From Salipaludibacillus sp. LMS25 (GTDB lineage Bacteria; Bacillota; Bacilli; Bacillales; Salisediminibacteriaceae), in assembly GCF_024362805.1 (NCBI RefSeq), contig NZ_CP093299.1, positions 4,186,001 through 4,250,000 on the forward strand: DNA of 64,000 nt. The letters are read 5' to 3'. Positions 36,523 to 45,601 of this stretch are shown here, one piece after another. The position numbers and the translations under genes were made by a program. The notes under the pieces are model-generated. The model was given only the letters and a program-made list of their open reading frames with translations. It was not told the origin of the DNA and searched no databases. How positions within the stretch are numbered: position 1 is the stretch's first letter; every line of letters begins with the position of its first letter.

Positions 36523-38020
36523 TTGCGCCACCACCTTCCTGGAAGAAGGAATCATAATGAGAGAGCCCCCGAGTCGCTTGTGGGACATCAGGCAGCTTAA
36601 ATTGTGGCCTGATAGTCTTATAACTTTCATTTTGGTTCAGTAACGAATAAAAACAATGTTTAATCTGGTCGGTGTTCGGATGCCCGTGGAAAGATGCCAT
36701 CTCTAAAGCTTTATTTAAAAGGGTGAAATCATTATTTTTAAGCAATTTTCCTAAAAGCCGTAAGGCTGATTTTTGTTCTTCCTCCGTACAGTCTTTTAAA
36801 TATTTTGACCAGGTATAAGGAAAGTGATCGTATATACTTGAATACTTAATGGCTTTTGGGCGCTTCGAAAGAAGATCAAGATAAGGCTGCCATACCATGG
36901 ATCTCCTCTTCACACCGTATAAGCGGTGATGTTTCACAATCACCTCGTTATCCTCGTTCAATACGACAATAGAGTTATAAGTGATCTGTAGTTTTACGCT
37001 CTGTCCCGCAAATCGAGGGGAAGTGGAGTATTCCTTGTTGTCCACTGTGACAATCCCATATTTATCTGCTTTCGCTTTCTTATAATGTGCACAATCGAAG
37101 GGTTTCTCCGGAAGAAGCAGCCACGCTTTCTCATCTTCTCTAAACAACGCGGATTGTAGACCTTGTTTTTTATAATGCAGTCGTTCCCGATCCTGTTCTG
37201 CCAGTCCCCACAAAGTTTCATTAAACGAATCAAGGTTAACGACAGTACACTCCGGAAGAAGAAAATTATTACGAACGTACTTAACCATGGCTTCCACATG
37301 ACCTTTTTCGTTTCCTTTGCCTGGATTACAGAACTCATACTTAAAACCATAATGCAGGACAAAGCGTTCAAACGTGTCGGTGAGATCCCGGTTCCCTTTG
37401 CTCTTTATCTTTTTCACCGCAGGGGATAAATTATCAAACCGGATTGTTGCTGGCACTCCGCCCATATGACTAAACATTCGTTGTAATCCTTCTAGTAAGC
37501 ACTCTGTATTTTCCGAAGGAAACACCTGAAAATAAAACGTATTACTAAACGGGAATGACATGACTAAATACGGAAGGTCGATAACCTCTGCTTGATATTT
37601 AAAAGGGGCTGTCCCAAAATCCACTTGAGCTGTTCCTGGAATTGATTCAAGAGGGAGGGCAGCTTCTTTATGATAATCCGCTAGTTCCTTTTTTCGTTTA
37701 GAAACATAATCCCTAACTGATCGATCTGAACCTTCGAAACTATGAAACGTTACTAACTGCTCAAACATTTTCTTAGCCGTACGATGGTTCTTCTTTTTCT
37801 TTTTCAGATCCTCCTTGATCCATTTATCTAAAATAGGCTTCACAGGATCCATAACTCTTGCTTTACGTTTCTGAGGCTGTCTAGCCTCGAATTCTTCCTT
37901 ATTTGCATACTTTGTAACCGTACGGGGATCGATCCCCATGCTCTTTGCCACACCGGCATACTTTTTACCTTTTTGATTCACTTCATGTCTGATATAATCA
38001 ATTTGTGCCACTGCTAACAT
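36515..38020 (-). CDS. istA: IS21-family transposase IstA
   Basis: DDE transposase of 501 residues. An N-terminal helix-turn-helix (K-K-Y-A-G-V-A-K-S-M-G-I-D-P-R-T-V-T-K-Y, about 19-38) recognises the ends; the rve/integrase core starts near V-D-F-G-T-A (first Asp, about 133) with R-F-D-N-L-S (second Asp, about 198) and the Glu in K-G-N-E-K-G-H-V-E-A (about 235-244). A C-terminal Mu-transposase-type domain follows. No internal stop or frameshift. Ends in an 8-base overlap with istB. Confidence 0.94.
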   Translation of the reverse strand: MLAVAQIDYIRHEVNQKGKKYAGVAKSMGIDPRTVTKYANKEEFEARQPQKRKARVMDPVKPILDKWIKEDLKKKKKNHRTAKKMFEQLVTFHSFEGSDRSVRDYVSKRKKELADYHKEAALPLESIPGTAQVDFGTAPFKYQAEVIDLPYLVMSFPFSNTFYFQVFPSENTECLLEGLQRMFSHMGGVPATIRFDNLSPAVKKIKSKGNRDLTDTFERFVLHYGFKYEFCNPGKGNEKGHVEAMVKYVRNNFLLPECTVVNLDSFNETLWGLAEQDRERLHYKKQGLQSALFREDEKAWLLLPEKPFDCAHYKKAKADKYGIVTVDNKEYSTSPRFAGQSVKLQITYNSIVVLNEDNEVIVKHHRLYGVKRRSMVWQPYLDLLSKRPKAIKYSSIYDHFPYTWSKYLKDCTEEEQKSALRLLGKLLKNNDFTLLNKALEMASFHGHPNTDQIKHCFYSLLNQNESYKTIRPQFKLPDVPQATRGLSHYDSFFQEGGGANE

Positions 38021-38545
38021 CTCCTAATAGCCTCCTGTCGAACGTTGTTGGTCCAACGAGGAGTTTAAAGTTATTTTGAGAGGTTGGCAAGTGGCTCTTT
38101 TTAATTTATGCCGGCCCCGCGGGGCCGGCATAAATTAATTGCCATAACCTACATTATTAGTTTGCCATAAACAATAATGATAATTACTATGCTTGTACTG
38201 GATCTCACAATTGTTATTGGCGTAATAAAGTTTCTTCGTCTTGGATAAGAGTGACTGATTTCTATTCTTATTGGACAAAGAAAGGTATGAGTGCTACAAC
38301 AAGCACAAACAAAAATACAATTATTAGAAATGCAAACGTAGGTGACGTTATCCAATTTAAAAACAAAAGCGGTTGGTACCATTCGGTTATTGTAAATAGA
38401 AAAGCCAACGGTACTGTTTATATTTCTTCAAATACAAGTAATTATTATGACCAAAATTTCAAAAATCGCGGTAATGATTCAACTAGTTTTAGAGTAATTA
38501 AATTCAAATAAAACCAAAATTTAAGTATATAAGAAGGGAAGCTAT

Positions 38546-38992
38546 ATGATTAATAAAAAGTTTATTTACATCTTTTTAGCTGTTGGTATGTTTTTGGGCA
38601 TTTGGGTCATTTTCTCCATAAATCAACCTCCTAAGTGGATAGGTACATCTCAAGAAGGACAGTGGCGAGCAGATTATAATCGAGAAGCCAATGCTCCAAA
38701 GGGGGATTGGATAGGTTATCTATATTGGGATGGTAAAGAAGACGTTACTATAGTGGGGGCTGAGCTTACTAAGAACGGAGAACTCGTACATCAGCTTGAG
38801 AATCATGGGGATAAGTTAACTGAGGAAGACAACTATCTAAATTATATCCATAGTTGGGAGTCAATGTTTAAAAATAAAAATGACAATTTGCAACTAAAAG
38901 TTTATTGGGAAGACAAGGAGGGTAAACACGAAGACACTATTGTGATGTCACCAAAAAATCGGTATTTTGTCTTACCAACTATATTAAATTAA
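38546..38992 (+). CDS. membrane-anchored protein of unknown function
   Basis: 148 residues: one N-terminal transmembrane segment (about 7-25, I-Y-I-F-L-A-V-G-M-F-L-G-I-W) then an extracytoplasmic beta-rich domain with Trp-rich phrases such as W-R-A-D-Y-N-R-E and G-Y-L-Y-W-D-G-K. AGAAGGGAAG lies before the ATG. It starts 34 bases after the broken Amidase_6 gene and was probably in its operon, so it may have worked with that secreted amidase. Family not recognised. Confidence 0.65.
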   Translation: MINKKFIYIFLAVGMFLGIWVIFSINQPPKWIGTSQEGQWRADYNREANAPKGDWIGYLYWDGKEDVTIVGAELTKNGELVHQLENHGDKLTEEDNYLNYIHSWESMFKNKNDNLQLKVYWEDKEGKHEDTIVMSPKNRYFVLPTILN

Positions 38993-39276
38993 GATGCATC
39001 CAATAGAGTAAATATCATTAGGTGTTTATCAAGTTTTCTCTACTAATAAATAACATTTCTCCTTTTTTGTATGTGTGGTAAAGAAAACCTACCATATCCA
39101 AGACATTCCAAACCCCTAAAAGCATTAAAATCGGCGAATAAGCTGAAAGCAGTTAGACTAAATGGAGGCAAAATCTATTTAAGATTTCGCCTCATACTAC
39201 TATACCGCATGTGTTTTTATTTCACTTATAAATGCTACAATGAAGTGCTCGCAAACAGTGACTCAATACAGTAGTA

Positions 39277-40140
39277 CTATTCGCTTTCAATCAAACGTGT
39301 GACACCGTTTTCCTGTGTGATTCTCTTTTCTTTTAATAGTTTCCCTACTGCACGCTTAAAGGCTGCTTTGCTAATGTGTAAAGCTTCGTTAATCTCGTCA
39401 GGTGAGGACTTATCTGTTAGTGAGATTTCACCGCCGTTATTTTCTAAATAAAGAATGAGTTGTTCAGCATCTTCATCACGGCTTTCAATAAGACGAGGCC
39501 GTAATGAGATGTTTAAAGTCCCGTCATCTTTCACATCAATGACTCGCCCCTTCACCCACTGACCCATTCTCGGCTCTTTCTTTCTCTCTGAATGATGGAT
39601 AAAACCACGGTAGCCTTCTTCTGTAATAATAAATGATCCTATTTTAGAAGCGCGATAAACATGGCCACTGACAGGCTGATGAAGCATGTCTTTTGGTGCC
39701 TTATCTTTTTCCTGATTGATAATCGCTTCTGAGATCGGTTTAGCCATTAACTTTCCTCTTTTATCATTAATAAGGCAAACGAATAGATGGTCTTTTTTTT
39801 GCGGCCAAACCTCCTTGTGTAAAGGTAAATCATCTTTTGACACAAGTATGTCTTTTTCAATACCGATATTGACGAAAACACCTAACCGTTCTACTTCTTC
39901 CACAACCTCAGCCCAATCATACGAATCAAGGGTAACGGTAGGAAGTGTTGCAGAAGCTGTAAGCCGTCCCTGTTTGTCTTCGTAAAGAAATACCTCTAGT
40001 TCTTCCCCTTCCTCAAACGTTTGTTCGGTCGTTCGTTTGGGCAACAAAACATCGCCATTAGTACCTTTTAATATGTAAGCGGTAGGTATCACACTGTCAA
40101 CAGTTAATTGAACAATTGATCCTGGGGTTAATTTTGGCAT
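39277..40140 (-). CDS. cvfB: CvfB/YitL-family S1-like RNA-binding protein
   Basis: 287 residues made of S1-like beta barrels and a C-terminal winged helix, the CvfB architecture (regulator of virulence factors in Staphylococcus; YitL in B. subtilis). Marks are G-D-V-L-L-P-K-R (about 29-36), a central G-V-F-V-N-I-G (about 86-92), K-I-G-S-F-I-I-T-E-E-G-Y-R-G-F-I-H-H-S-E (about 165-184) and the terminal helix S-P-D-E-I-N-E-A-L-H-I-S-K-A-A-F-K-R-A. CAGGT lies upstream of the ATG. It follows ilvA on the same strand, 129 bases apart. Confidence 0.88.
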   Translation of the reverse strand: MPKLTPGSIVQLTVDSVIPTAYILKGTNGDVLLPKRTTEQTFEEGEELEVFLYEDKQGRLTASATLPTVTLDSYDWAEVVEEVERLGVFVNIGIEKDILVSKDDLPLHKEVWPQKKDHLFVCLINDKRGKLMAKPISEAIINQEKDKAPKDMLHQPVSGHVYRASKIGSFIITEEGYRGFIHHSERKKEPRMGQWVKGRVIDVKDDGTLNISLRPRLIESRDEDAEQLILYLENNGGEISLTDKSSPDEINEALHISKAAFKRAVGKLLKEKRITQENGVTRLIESE

Positions 40141-40239
40141 ATATATTACCTGCTTTCTTTTCTTAAAATGTCATACGTTTAGGATAGTGAGTATCTTAAC
40201 TGATTTAACCATAAACTTATCTTATACGCAAAAAGAGGA

Positions 40240-40262
40240 AAGTAAGCTCTTCCCCCTTTTAA
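40240..40262 (-). terminator. weak hairpin after ilvA in the cvfB upstream region
   Basis: On the minus strand a purine-rich GGGGGAAGAG is followed by CTTTCCTCTTTTT, which can pair imperfectly just past the ilvA stop. Judged weak. Confidence 0.35.
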
Positions 40263-40269
40263 CAGTAAC

Positions 40270-41532
40270 TTATATGAGCAAGTTAAACAAATCTTGATCT
40301 TTATTTATTTCAACATAGGAGAAGCCGTTTTTCTCCATTCGTTTAATTAACGGATGATAATCCTCTTTATCTTTCAGTTCTATTCCAACTAATACAGGGC
40401 CTTTATCCCGGTTGTTTTTCTTCGTGTATTCAAATCGGGTAATATCGTCATTTTCCCCTAGAACTTCAGATAAAAACTGCCTTAAGGCCCCTGCTCGTTG
40501 TGGAAAGTTAACGATAAAATAATGCTTGAAACCGTCATAAATTAACGAACGTTCTTTAATTTCTTGCATACGGTCGATATCGTTATTCCCCCCACTCACA
40601 ATACATACGATATTTTTTCCTTTAATCTCTTCCCTGTAATGATCCAACGCAGAGATGGATAAAGCTCCTGCCGGTTCAGCGACAATGGCATTTTCATTAT
40701 ACAGGTTTAACATTGTTGAGCATACCTTTCCTTCCGGTATAACCGCTACGTCGTCAATAACATGTTTTGCTACATTAAAGGTGATATTACCAACCTTTTT
40801 AACAGCTGCTCCATCGACGAATTTGTCTATTTTATCTAAAACGGTCACTTTCCCTTTCTGCAACGATGTTTTCATTCCTGGTGCTCCTGCCGGTTCAACA
40901 CCTATCACTTTAGTTTGTGGACTAATTTGTTTAAAGTAGGAGCCAACGCCTGAGATAAGACCACCCCCACCGATACTCATAAAAACGTGAGAAACCGGTT
41001 CCTCCATCGCTTCAAGAATTTCCATACCGATCGTGCCTTGCCCTGTGATCGTACGCAGATCATCGAACGGATGAATAAAGGTCATGTTGTTATCGTCACA
41101 AAAAGCTATCGCTTCATTAAAAGAATCATCAAAGGTATCCCCTGTTAGAATCACTTCTACAAAAGGTTCACCAAAAAATTCTACGCGGGAAACTTTCTGT
41201 CTCGGCGTCGTACTCGGCATAAAAATATGACCTCTCACCCCAAGAGCTTTACAAGAATATGCCACTCCTTGGGCATGATTACCGGCACTGGCACACACAA
41301 CCCCGTTTTGCAGTTCTTTTTCCGATAAAGCTTGCATTAAATTATAGGCTCCACGTAATTTAAATGAACGCACAACTTGTAAATCTTCTCGTTTCAAAAA
41401 TACGTTTGCCCCGTATCGTTCCGAAAGGATAGTGTCGCGCTGTAATGGGGTGTTAACGACAATATCTTTTAACACCTGATGTGCAATTAATATATCTTTA
41501 ACTTGAATGGTAGTCGTTACAGTTCGTTCCAT
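40270..41532 (-). CDS. ilvA: threonine ammonia-lyase (threonine deaminase)
   Basis: PLP enzyme making 2-oxobutyrate for isoleucine synthesis. 420 residues from ATG 41532, chosen because AAAGGA sits 8 bases upstream; ATG 41538 would be too close. The PLP lysine is K58 in V-R-S-F-K-L-R-G-A; S-A-G-N-H-A-Q-G follows, and the phosphate loop is S-I-G-G-G-G-L-I-S-G. The C-terminal 80 residues form the single ACT-like regulatory domain of the short Bacillus type (B. subtilis IlvA 422). No ilvBC/leu genes adjoin; ilvE is 22 kb away. No T-box is evident upstream. Confidence 0.94.
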   Translation of the reverse strand: MERTVTTTIQVKDILIAHQVLKDIVVNTPLQRDTILSERYGANVFLKREDLQVVRSFKLRGAYNLMQALSEKELQNGVVCASAGNHAQGVAYSCKALGVRGHIFMPSTTPRQKVSRVEFFGEPFVEVILTGDTFDDSFNEAIAFCDDNNMTFIHPFDDLRTITGQGTIGMEILEAMEEPVSHVFMSIGGGGLISGVGSYFKQISPQTKVIGVEPAGAPGMKTSLQKGKVTVLDKIDKFVDGAAVKKVGNITFNVAKHVIDDVAVIPEGKVCSTMLNLYNENAIVAEPAGALSISALDHYREEIKGKNIVCIVSGGNNDIDRMQEIKERSLIYDGFKHYFIVNFPQRAGALRQFLSEVLGENDDITRFEYTKKNNRDKGPVLVGIELKDKEDYHPLIKRMEKNGFSYVEINKDQDLFNLLI

Positions 41533-41769
41533 GTCCATAATCCTTTCTATCTTCAGAATATTAAAATTTATCGTACCATACTCTAGCGCTTGAGAAAACA
41601 ACGTTTTTAGAATTGTTAACCTATATATTAAAACTTATTAAGGGTTTTATATAGATCCGCCGCTTATTTAAAAATAAAAGTGAGGTCTTTCCCTCCTATT
41701 CATTATAGCGTATGCTGATAGAAGTAGGCGATTAATTCTCAGGTAAAGACGAACCGGAGGGCTGACAAC

Positions 41770-42432
41770 ATGAAAAAATGGGCTTTTGTATCAGATTTTG
41801 ATGGCACAATATCACACCAGGATTTTTATTGGATGATTATTGAAAAATACTATCCAGAGGGTCGAGAATGGTATAAACGTTGGAAGTCAGGAGAGCTACA
41901 AGACATTGACTTTCTGTCTCATATTTTTAGATCAATTAACCAACCAGAAGCAACGATCCGTGAAAATATTCGGCAAATACCTTTAGATAAGCATGCAGCT
42001 ACCTTTATCAAAAATGTTCAAGACCAAGGCGGCCACTTTTATATTTTAAGCGCTGGTACAGACTACTATATTAAAGAACTTCTCACACATTCAGGACTAT
42101 CTAATATTAACGTTTTTTCAAACAAAGGCTACTTTAATAACAATAATATTCACCTTGATGTGGCGAGCGAAAACTGGCATTATTCAAAGCGTTACGGCAT
42201 CGACAAAGCGATCGTATTAAAGCATATTAAAAAAACATATGACTATGTCTTTTATTATGGTGATAGTGAGCCAGATTCACACCCGGCAAAACACGCTGAT
42301 AAAACATTTGCTAGAGAGGCGCTTATTTCTATTCTCGACGAACTTAGTATCCCTTACGTGGCAGTAGATACGTTTAGAGACGTAGAACAACATCTTATCC
42401 AGGAAGGTTGGCTTCACGACCAAAATAACTAA
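41770..42432 (+). CDS. HAD-IB phosphatase, MtnX-like
   Basis: 220 residues. Motif I F-V-S-D-F-D-G-T-I-S (about 6-15) with Asp nucleophile, motif II I-L-S-A-G-T-D-Y-Y (about 95-103), motif IV Y-Y-G-D-S-E-P-D (about 159-166). Layout resembles MtnX of the methionine salvage pathway (2-hydroxy-3-keto-5-methylthiopentenyl-1-phosphate phosphatase), but the other mtn genes are absent here, so the substrate is uncertain. CGGAGGG lies before the ATG. Confidence 0.78.
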   Translation: MKKWAFVSDFDGTISHQDFYWMIIEKYYPEGREWYKRWKSGELQDIDFLSHIFRSINQPEATIRENIRQIPLDKHAATFIKNVQDQGGHFYILSAGTDYYIKELLTHSGLSNINVFSNKGYFNNNNIHLDVASENWHYSKRYGIDKAIVLKHIKKTYDYVFYYGDSEPDSHPAKHADKTFAREALISILDELSIPYVAVDTFRDVEQHLIQEGWLHDQNN

Positions 42433-42463
42433 AGTGCTATGTATGACGTGTTTAAACACACAA

Positions 42464-42499
42464 AACCCCTTGTAACGACGAATGGTTGTTACAAGGGTT
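42464..42499. terminator. bidirectional terminator between convergent genes
   Basis: AACCCCTTGTAAC (42464-42476) pairs with GTTACAAGGGTT (42488-42499) with one bulge. On the minus strand TTTT follows. It overlaps the last bases of the exonuclease gene. Confidence 0.75.
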
Positions 42500-43226
42500 A
42501 CTGCTTTCCTGCTAGGTGTGAGTAAACATCTTTTAAACAATGGAAACCGAGGGATTCAACCTCTTTAACACACTCGACCCACATCTTCGCCGTCATGACC
42601 GCATCATGAAAGGCATGGTGTCGGCTTTCTGTATCAATGCTATAATGCTGACAGCATTCATCAAGGGATACAAGCCCATCCATTGATTTAATTAATGCCG
42701 TAAGAAAAGAAGTATCCAGTATCCGATGTTCAAAACGTGTTTTATATAACGACCATGTGAGATGACGCATAAAACGAGTTTCGTGACTAGCATGATGAGC
42801 CACAAGGGTGTCTTTTCCCGTAAATTGCAAAAAATCGTGTATAACCTCTTCAGGAGATGGTGCATTTATCACATCATCAGCTGTAATTCCCGTAAGCTCC
42901 GTAATATCTTTTGAAGGAGGTTTATCACTTTTCATCAACGAATAAAACGTCTCTTGTTCTGATAATGTATAACCGGTTACTTTTTGAGCCCCTATTGATA
43001 AAATACGATCCCCTTTCAAAGGGTAAAAACCGGTGGTCTCAAGGTCAAACACGGTAACTGTCAACTGGGAAAAGGGAATATGAAGATGATCTTGCTGCTT
43101 CATCGCTTTTTGTAGCCTGCGAATATAGGCAATCTTAGCTGGATCCCTTTCATTCACACCGTCCGTGTACCTACCAGGCGCCATTATCCCTGATAATTGC
43201 TTGAGCCATGATCCCATCGGATTCAT
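42498..43226 (-). CDS. DnaQ-like 3'-5' exonuclease (DEDDh)
   Basis: 242 residues. After a 50-residue leader comes an exonuclease domain: Exo I V-F-D-L-E-T-T-G-F (about 58-66), Exo II around V-A-H-H-A-S-H-E-T-R-F (about 142-152), Exo III H-H-A-F-H-D-A-V-M-T-A (about 203-213), giving the D-E-D-D-h set. Its ATG overlaps the stop of the DUF294 gene (ATGA), so the two are translationally coupled, and both follow amt. It is too short for a polymerase; likely a nuclease acting on DNA or RNA. The pairing with a DUF294 protein recurs in bacteria as a fusion or operon. Confidence 0.85.
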   Translation of the reverse strand: MNPMGSWLKQLSGIMAPGRYTDGVNERDPAKIAYIRRLQKAMKQQDHLHIPFSQLTVTVFDLETTGFYPLKGDRILSIGAQKVTGYTLSEQETFYSLMKSDKPPSKDITELTGITADDVINAPSPEEVIHDFLQFTGKDTLVAHHASHETRFMRHLTWSLYKTRFEHRILDTSFLTALIKSMDGLVSLDECCQHYSIDTESRHHAFHDAVMTAKMWVECVKEVESLGFHCLKDVYSHLAGKQ

Positions 43227-44230
43227 ACATCGATCCCTCTGTTCTTAGAATTTTTTAGCATAGCTGTTACCCGCTTCAAAAATATTTGGCCATCCTTCAT
43301 CCATGTTTTTAACGTTTCTTTCTCTTGCTTTGTTAACCTATCCGTCGCCACATAATGAATGAGTTCGTATCCATGATCAGGATTTGTCAACGTTAATCTA
43401 AACGCAATTGCTTTTTCAAATGAGTCTTTATACGTACTAAACTCGTGAAGATGACTTGGTAACATATCGAGCCTTTTTGATGTAGACGTTACTGTTATTG
43501 CTGCAGAATAAGCGAGCAATCGGGCGCTATTAACATATGGAAACAGGATAGTATCTTTATAATCTAACAACCCTTTTCCTCGTCCCTTCTGCTCCGTCAA
43601 TAATTGTCCGAACATGCCGACCCCTTTTTTAATATACTGAACGTTATCACACAACCTCATCAGTGTTTCTTGATCACTAGATACGCTATTTAAAATGGGC
43701 TGTTTTAATTGGTTCAAAAGGTCAATATCACCTCTTAATACGCGTGCATCTGTAAAAATAGAAAAGTGACGTAAGTCCTCCCAGCTTTTGTGATCGAGCC
43801 ATTCTTTCAATTGCTCTTCCCAATTTTTCAGGGATTTAGTCCAGTTCGGGTTATTAGCCATCACGTTTCCTTCACATTTTTCGTAACCGCAGATATCTAA
43901 GCCTTTAACGATCTCCTCTCCAAGCTGTAAGAAATAATCTCTATGCTTATCATGGCCATCAAAGATGATCCCATGATCCTGATCACTTAAAAGTGATTGT
44001 TCCCATCTCCCTGAGCTGCCCATTACAATGAATGCAAAGCGAGCAGGGATTTGTCCCCGCTCACTTTCCATCTGCTTCACAGCTAAGTCTACGACAGCTC
44101 TCATGATGTCATCATGTACGTGATTTAATGTTTCATGAGTAAAGGAGGATTTTTGAAAAATGTCAAGCCGCCAGTCTTTAATGTCGCCATAAGTGTGAAA
44201 CGTTTGACTGTCATTCATCATATGTGTCAT
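43223..44230 (-). CDS. DUF294 putative nucleotidyltransferase
   Basis: 335 residues of the GlnD-related nucleotidyltransferase group: the core F-I-V-M-G-S-S-G-R-W-E-Q-S-L-L-S-D-Q-D-H-G-I-I (about 67-89) contains the G-S-x-G-R and D-x-D metal motif, and the C-terminal half is the DUF294_C helical domain. The start ATG 44230 shares its first base with the amt stop (TAATG). Its place directly behind an ammonium transporter, where Bacillus usually has the PII gene glnK, suggests a nitrogen-linked signalling role, but target and activity are unproven. Confidence 0.82.
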   Translation of the reverse strand: MTHMMNDSQTFHTYGDIKDWRLDIFQKSSFTHETLNHVHDDIMRAVVDLAVKQMESERGQIPARFAFIVMGSSGRWEQSLLSDQDHGIIFDGHDKHRDYFLQLGEEIVKGLDICGYEKCEGNVMANNPNWTKSLKNWEEQLKEWLDHKSWEDLRHFSIFTDARVLRGDIDLLNQLKQPILNSVSSDQETLMRLCDNVQYIKKGVGMFGQLLTEQKGRGKGLLDYKDTILFPYVNSARLLAYSAAITVTSTSKRLDMLPSHLHEFSTYKDSFEKAIAFRLTLTNPDHGYELIHYVATDRLTKQEKETLKTWMKDGQIFLKRVTAMLKNSKNRGIDV

Positions 44231-45507
44231 TAAGCACCTGGTTGTTCTTCTTTATCATTTGGCGACTTAATATTTTCTGGATAGCCATAGCTTCCGTGTT
44301 CACTTAAGTCAAGACCGATAATTTCTTCCTCTTCTGTTACACGAATACCGCCCATGACTTTATCCATCACTTTAAGGATTATAAATGCCACTACGAAGGC
44401 GTATATGCCTGATACCGTCACCCCGATAAATTGAACACCTAGCTGCGTAAAACCACCACCGTAAAACAAGCCCGCTAAACCACCATTCATTTCAGCTAAC
44501 GCTGGTGTAGCAAAGAATCCGGTAGAAAGAGTCCCCCAAATACCACACACGCCGTGGACCGAAAGAGCGAATATAGGATCATCAATTTTCGCTTTATCGA
44601 AGAACAACATGCTAAAGTAAACAATGAAACCAGCGATAATACCGATCACAACGGCTGCCCAAGGATCAACAAAAGCAGTAGAGGCTGTAATAGCTACAAG
44701 CCCTGCAAGAGCACCGTTCAACATGGTTGGAACGTCTGCTTTACCAGTAAACATCGTGACGATTAACATAGCAGCAATAGCCCCCGCAGCAGCTGCAAGT
44801 TGGGTAGTTAATGCGACATAACCGAAGAACGCCCCGTCTACTTCTAATGTACTACCACCATTAAAGCCAAACCAACCGACCCAAAGGAGGAGCACACCTA
44901 GAGCTGTATATACCTGGTTGTGACCAGCTAAATCATTTGAGGAACCGTCTTTATTGTACTTTCCAATACGCGGTTTTAAAATAATCGTTGCAGCAAGGGC
45001 TGCCATTGCCCCAGTTAAGTGCACGACTGTTGAACCAGCAAAATCCTGTTTTCCTAAACCTGCTAACCATCCATCGCCCCAAATCCAGTGTGCTACAACA
45101 GGATAAATAAGTGCTGAAAACAAAATAGCGAATATAATGTAAGCAGATAATTTAGCTCGTTCAGCAAACCCGCCGAAAGCGATTGTTAAAGCAATAGCCG
45201 CAAATGCAAGCTGGAAAATGAAATCTACAGAGCCTGCTAATCCGTCAACCACAGAATCAAAATCACCGTAGAAGAAATCCGAGAAGCCGATAAAAGCATT
45301 CCCTTCCCCGTAAATGAACCCATAACCGACGGCCCAAAAAACAAGAGAGGCAATACCAACTGTGAAAATGGTTTTTCCAGCAATATGCCCTGCGTTTTTC
45401 ATTCTCGTAGAACCTGCTTCAAGGAGAATGAATCCACCTTGCATTAATAGGACTAAAGCAAAACAGACAATAATCCACACGTTATTCATTAAGAAAATCT
45501 CATCCAT
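44230..45507 (-). CDS. amtB: ammonium transporter
   Basis: 425 residues, eleven membrane segments. Signature D-F-A-G-S-T-V-V-H-L-T-G-A (about residues 155-167) with the pore His, and a second conserved His in F-A-L-S-V-H-G-V-C-G-I-W-G (about 313-325); V-G-W-F-G-F-N-G-G-S is also typical. AAGGAGAG lies upstream of the ATG. First gene of an operon with the DUF294 and exonuclease genes; the usual glnK partner is missing. A consensus TnrA/GlnR site lies 95 bases upstream, indicating induction under nitrogen limitation. Confidence 0.95.
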   Translation of the reverse strand: MDEIFLMNNVWIIVCFALVLLMQGGFILLEAGSTRMKNAGHIAGKTIFTVGIASLVFWAVGYGFIYGEGNAFIGFSDFFYGDFDSVVDGLAGSVDFIFQLAFAAIALTIAFGGFAERAKLSAYIIFAILFSALIYPVVAHWIWGDGWLAGLGKQDFAGSTVVHLTGAMAALAATIILKPRIGKYNKDGSSNDLAGHNQVYTALGVLLLWVGWFGFNGGSTLEVDGAFFGYVALTTQLAAAAGAIAAMLIVTMFTGKADVPTMLNGALAGLVAITASTAFVDPWAAVVIGIIAGFIVYFSMLFFDKAKIDDPIFALSVHGVCGIWGTLSTGFFATPALAEMNGGLAGLFYGGGFTQLGVQFIGVTVSGIYAFVVAFIILKVMDKVMGGIRVTEEEEIIGLDLSEHGSYGYPENIKSPNDKEEQPGA

Positions 45508-45601
45508 TGAAAATCACTCTCCTTGTGGTTAATCTGTCAGTTTATTTACCAACTGACCATAGACCTCAGTATACAGACAGAAAATTCAGAAACAATAAAT
45601 T

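Larger units (their letters stand above)
35738..38173 (-). mobile_element. complete IS21-family insertion sequence with 6-bp target duplication
   Basis: 2436 bp. The ends are TGTATTTGGCAA (35738-35749) and, on the other strand, TGTTTATGGCAA (to 38173); both are followed by 16 variable bases and then ATGGCAATT at the same distance, the multiple-repeat end structure typical of IS21. It is flanked by ATAATG at 35732-35737 and 38174-38179, a perfect direct repeat. It carries istA and istB on the minus strand, both intact, so it may be active. A GC-rich palindrome (GCCGGCCCCGCGGGGCCGGC, 38110-38129) lies near the istA-proximal end. Confidence 0.93.
35110..38511 (+). pseudogene. secreted Amidase_6-domain protein gene, broken by a nonsense codon and an IS21 insertion
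   Basis: ATG 35110 follows GGGCGGT and opens a signal peptide (L-L-I-L-S-L-S-F-I-F-M-L-V-F, cleavage likely after A-Q-A). An acidic region of about 120 residues follows. TAA at 35542 stops it, but the same frame goes on through S-S-Y-N-R-T-K-V-A-E-Y-A-K-K and D-K-N-C-T-N-F-V-S-Q, the Cys motif of Amidase_6. At 35737 the IS element begins. After it, A-C-T-G-S-H-N-C-Y-W-R-N-K-V-S-S-S-W and G-W-Y-H-S-V-I-V (His motif) complete the domain to a stop at 38509. Removing the IS and one ATAATG copy rejoins the halves in frame. Confidence 0.85.

Noticed and set aside
36522..36630. N-terminal extension of IstB to give a 275-residue protein
   Set aside because: The extra codons lie entirely within the istA coding sequence; IstB families start at the M-N-E-Q position with an 8-base overlap.
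35731..38153. IS21 ends placed at the inner TGT/ACA (38151-38153)
   Set aside because: That placement gives no target duplication and leaves an in-frame stop in the host gene. The outer end at 38173 gives matching 37-base ends, a perfect 6-bp duplication and a restored frame.
39071..39274. 67-codon plus-strand open frame and an imperfect hairpin (39165-39193) before cvfB
   Set aside because: The frame has no start context. The hairpin has a mismatch and no T-run; it might end the upstream transcript, but I cannot support it.
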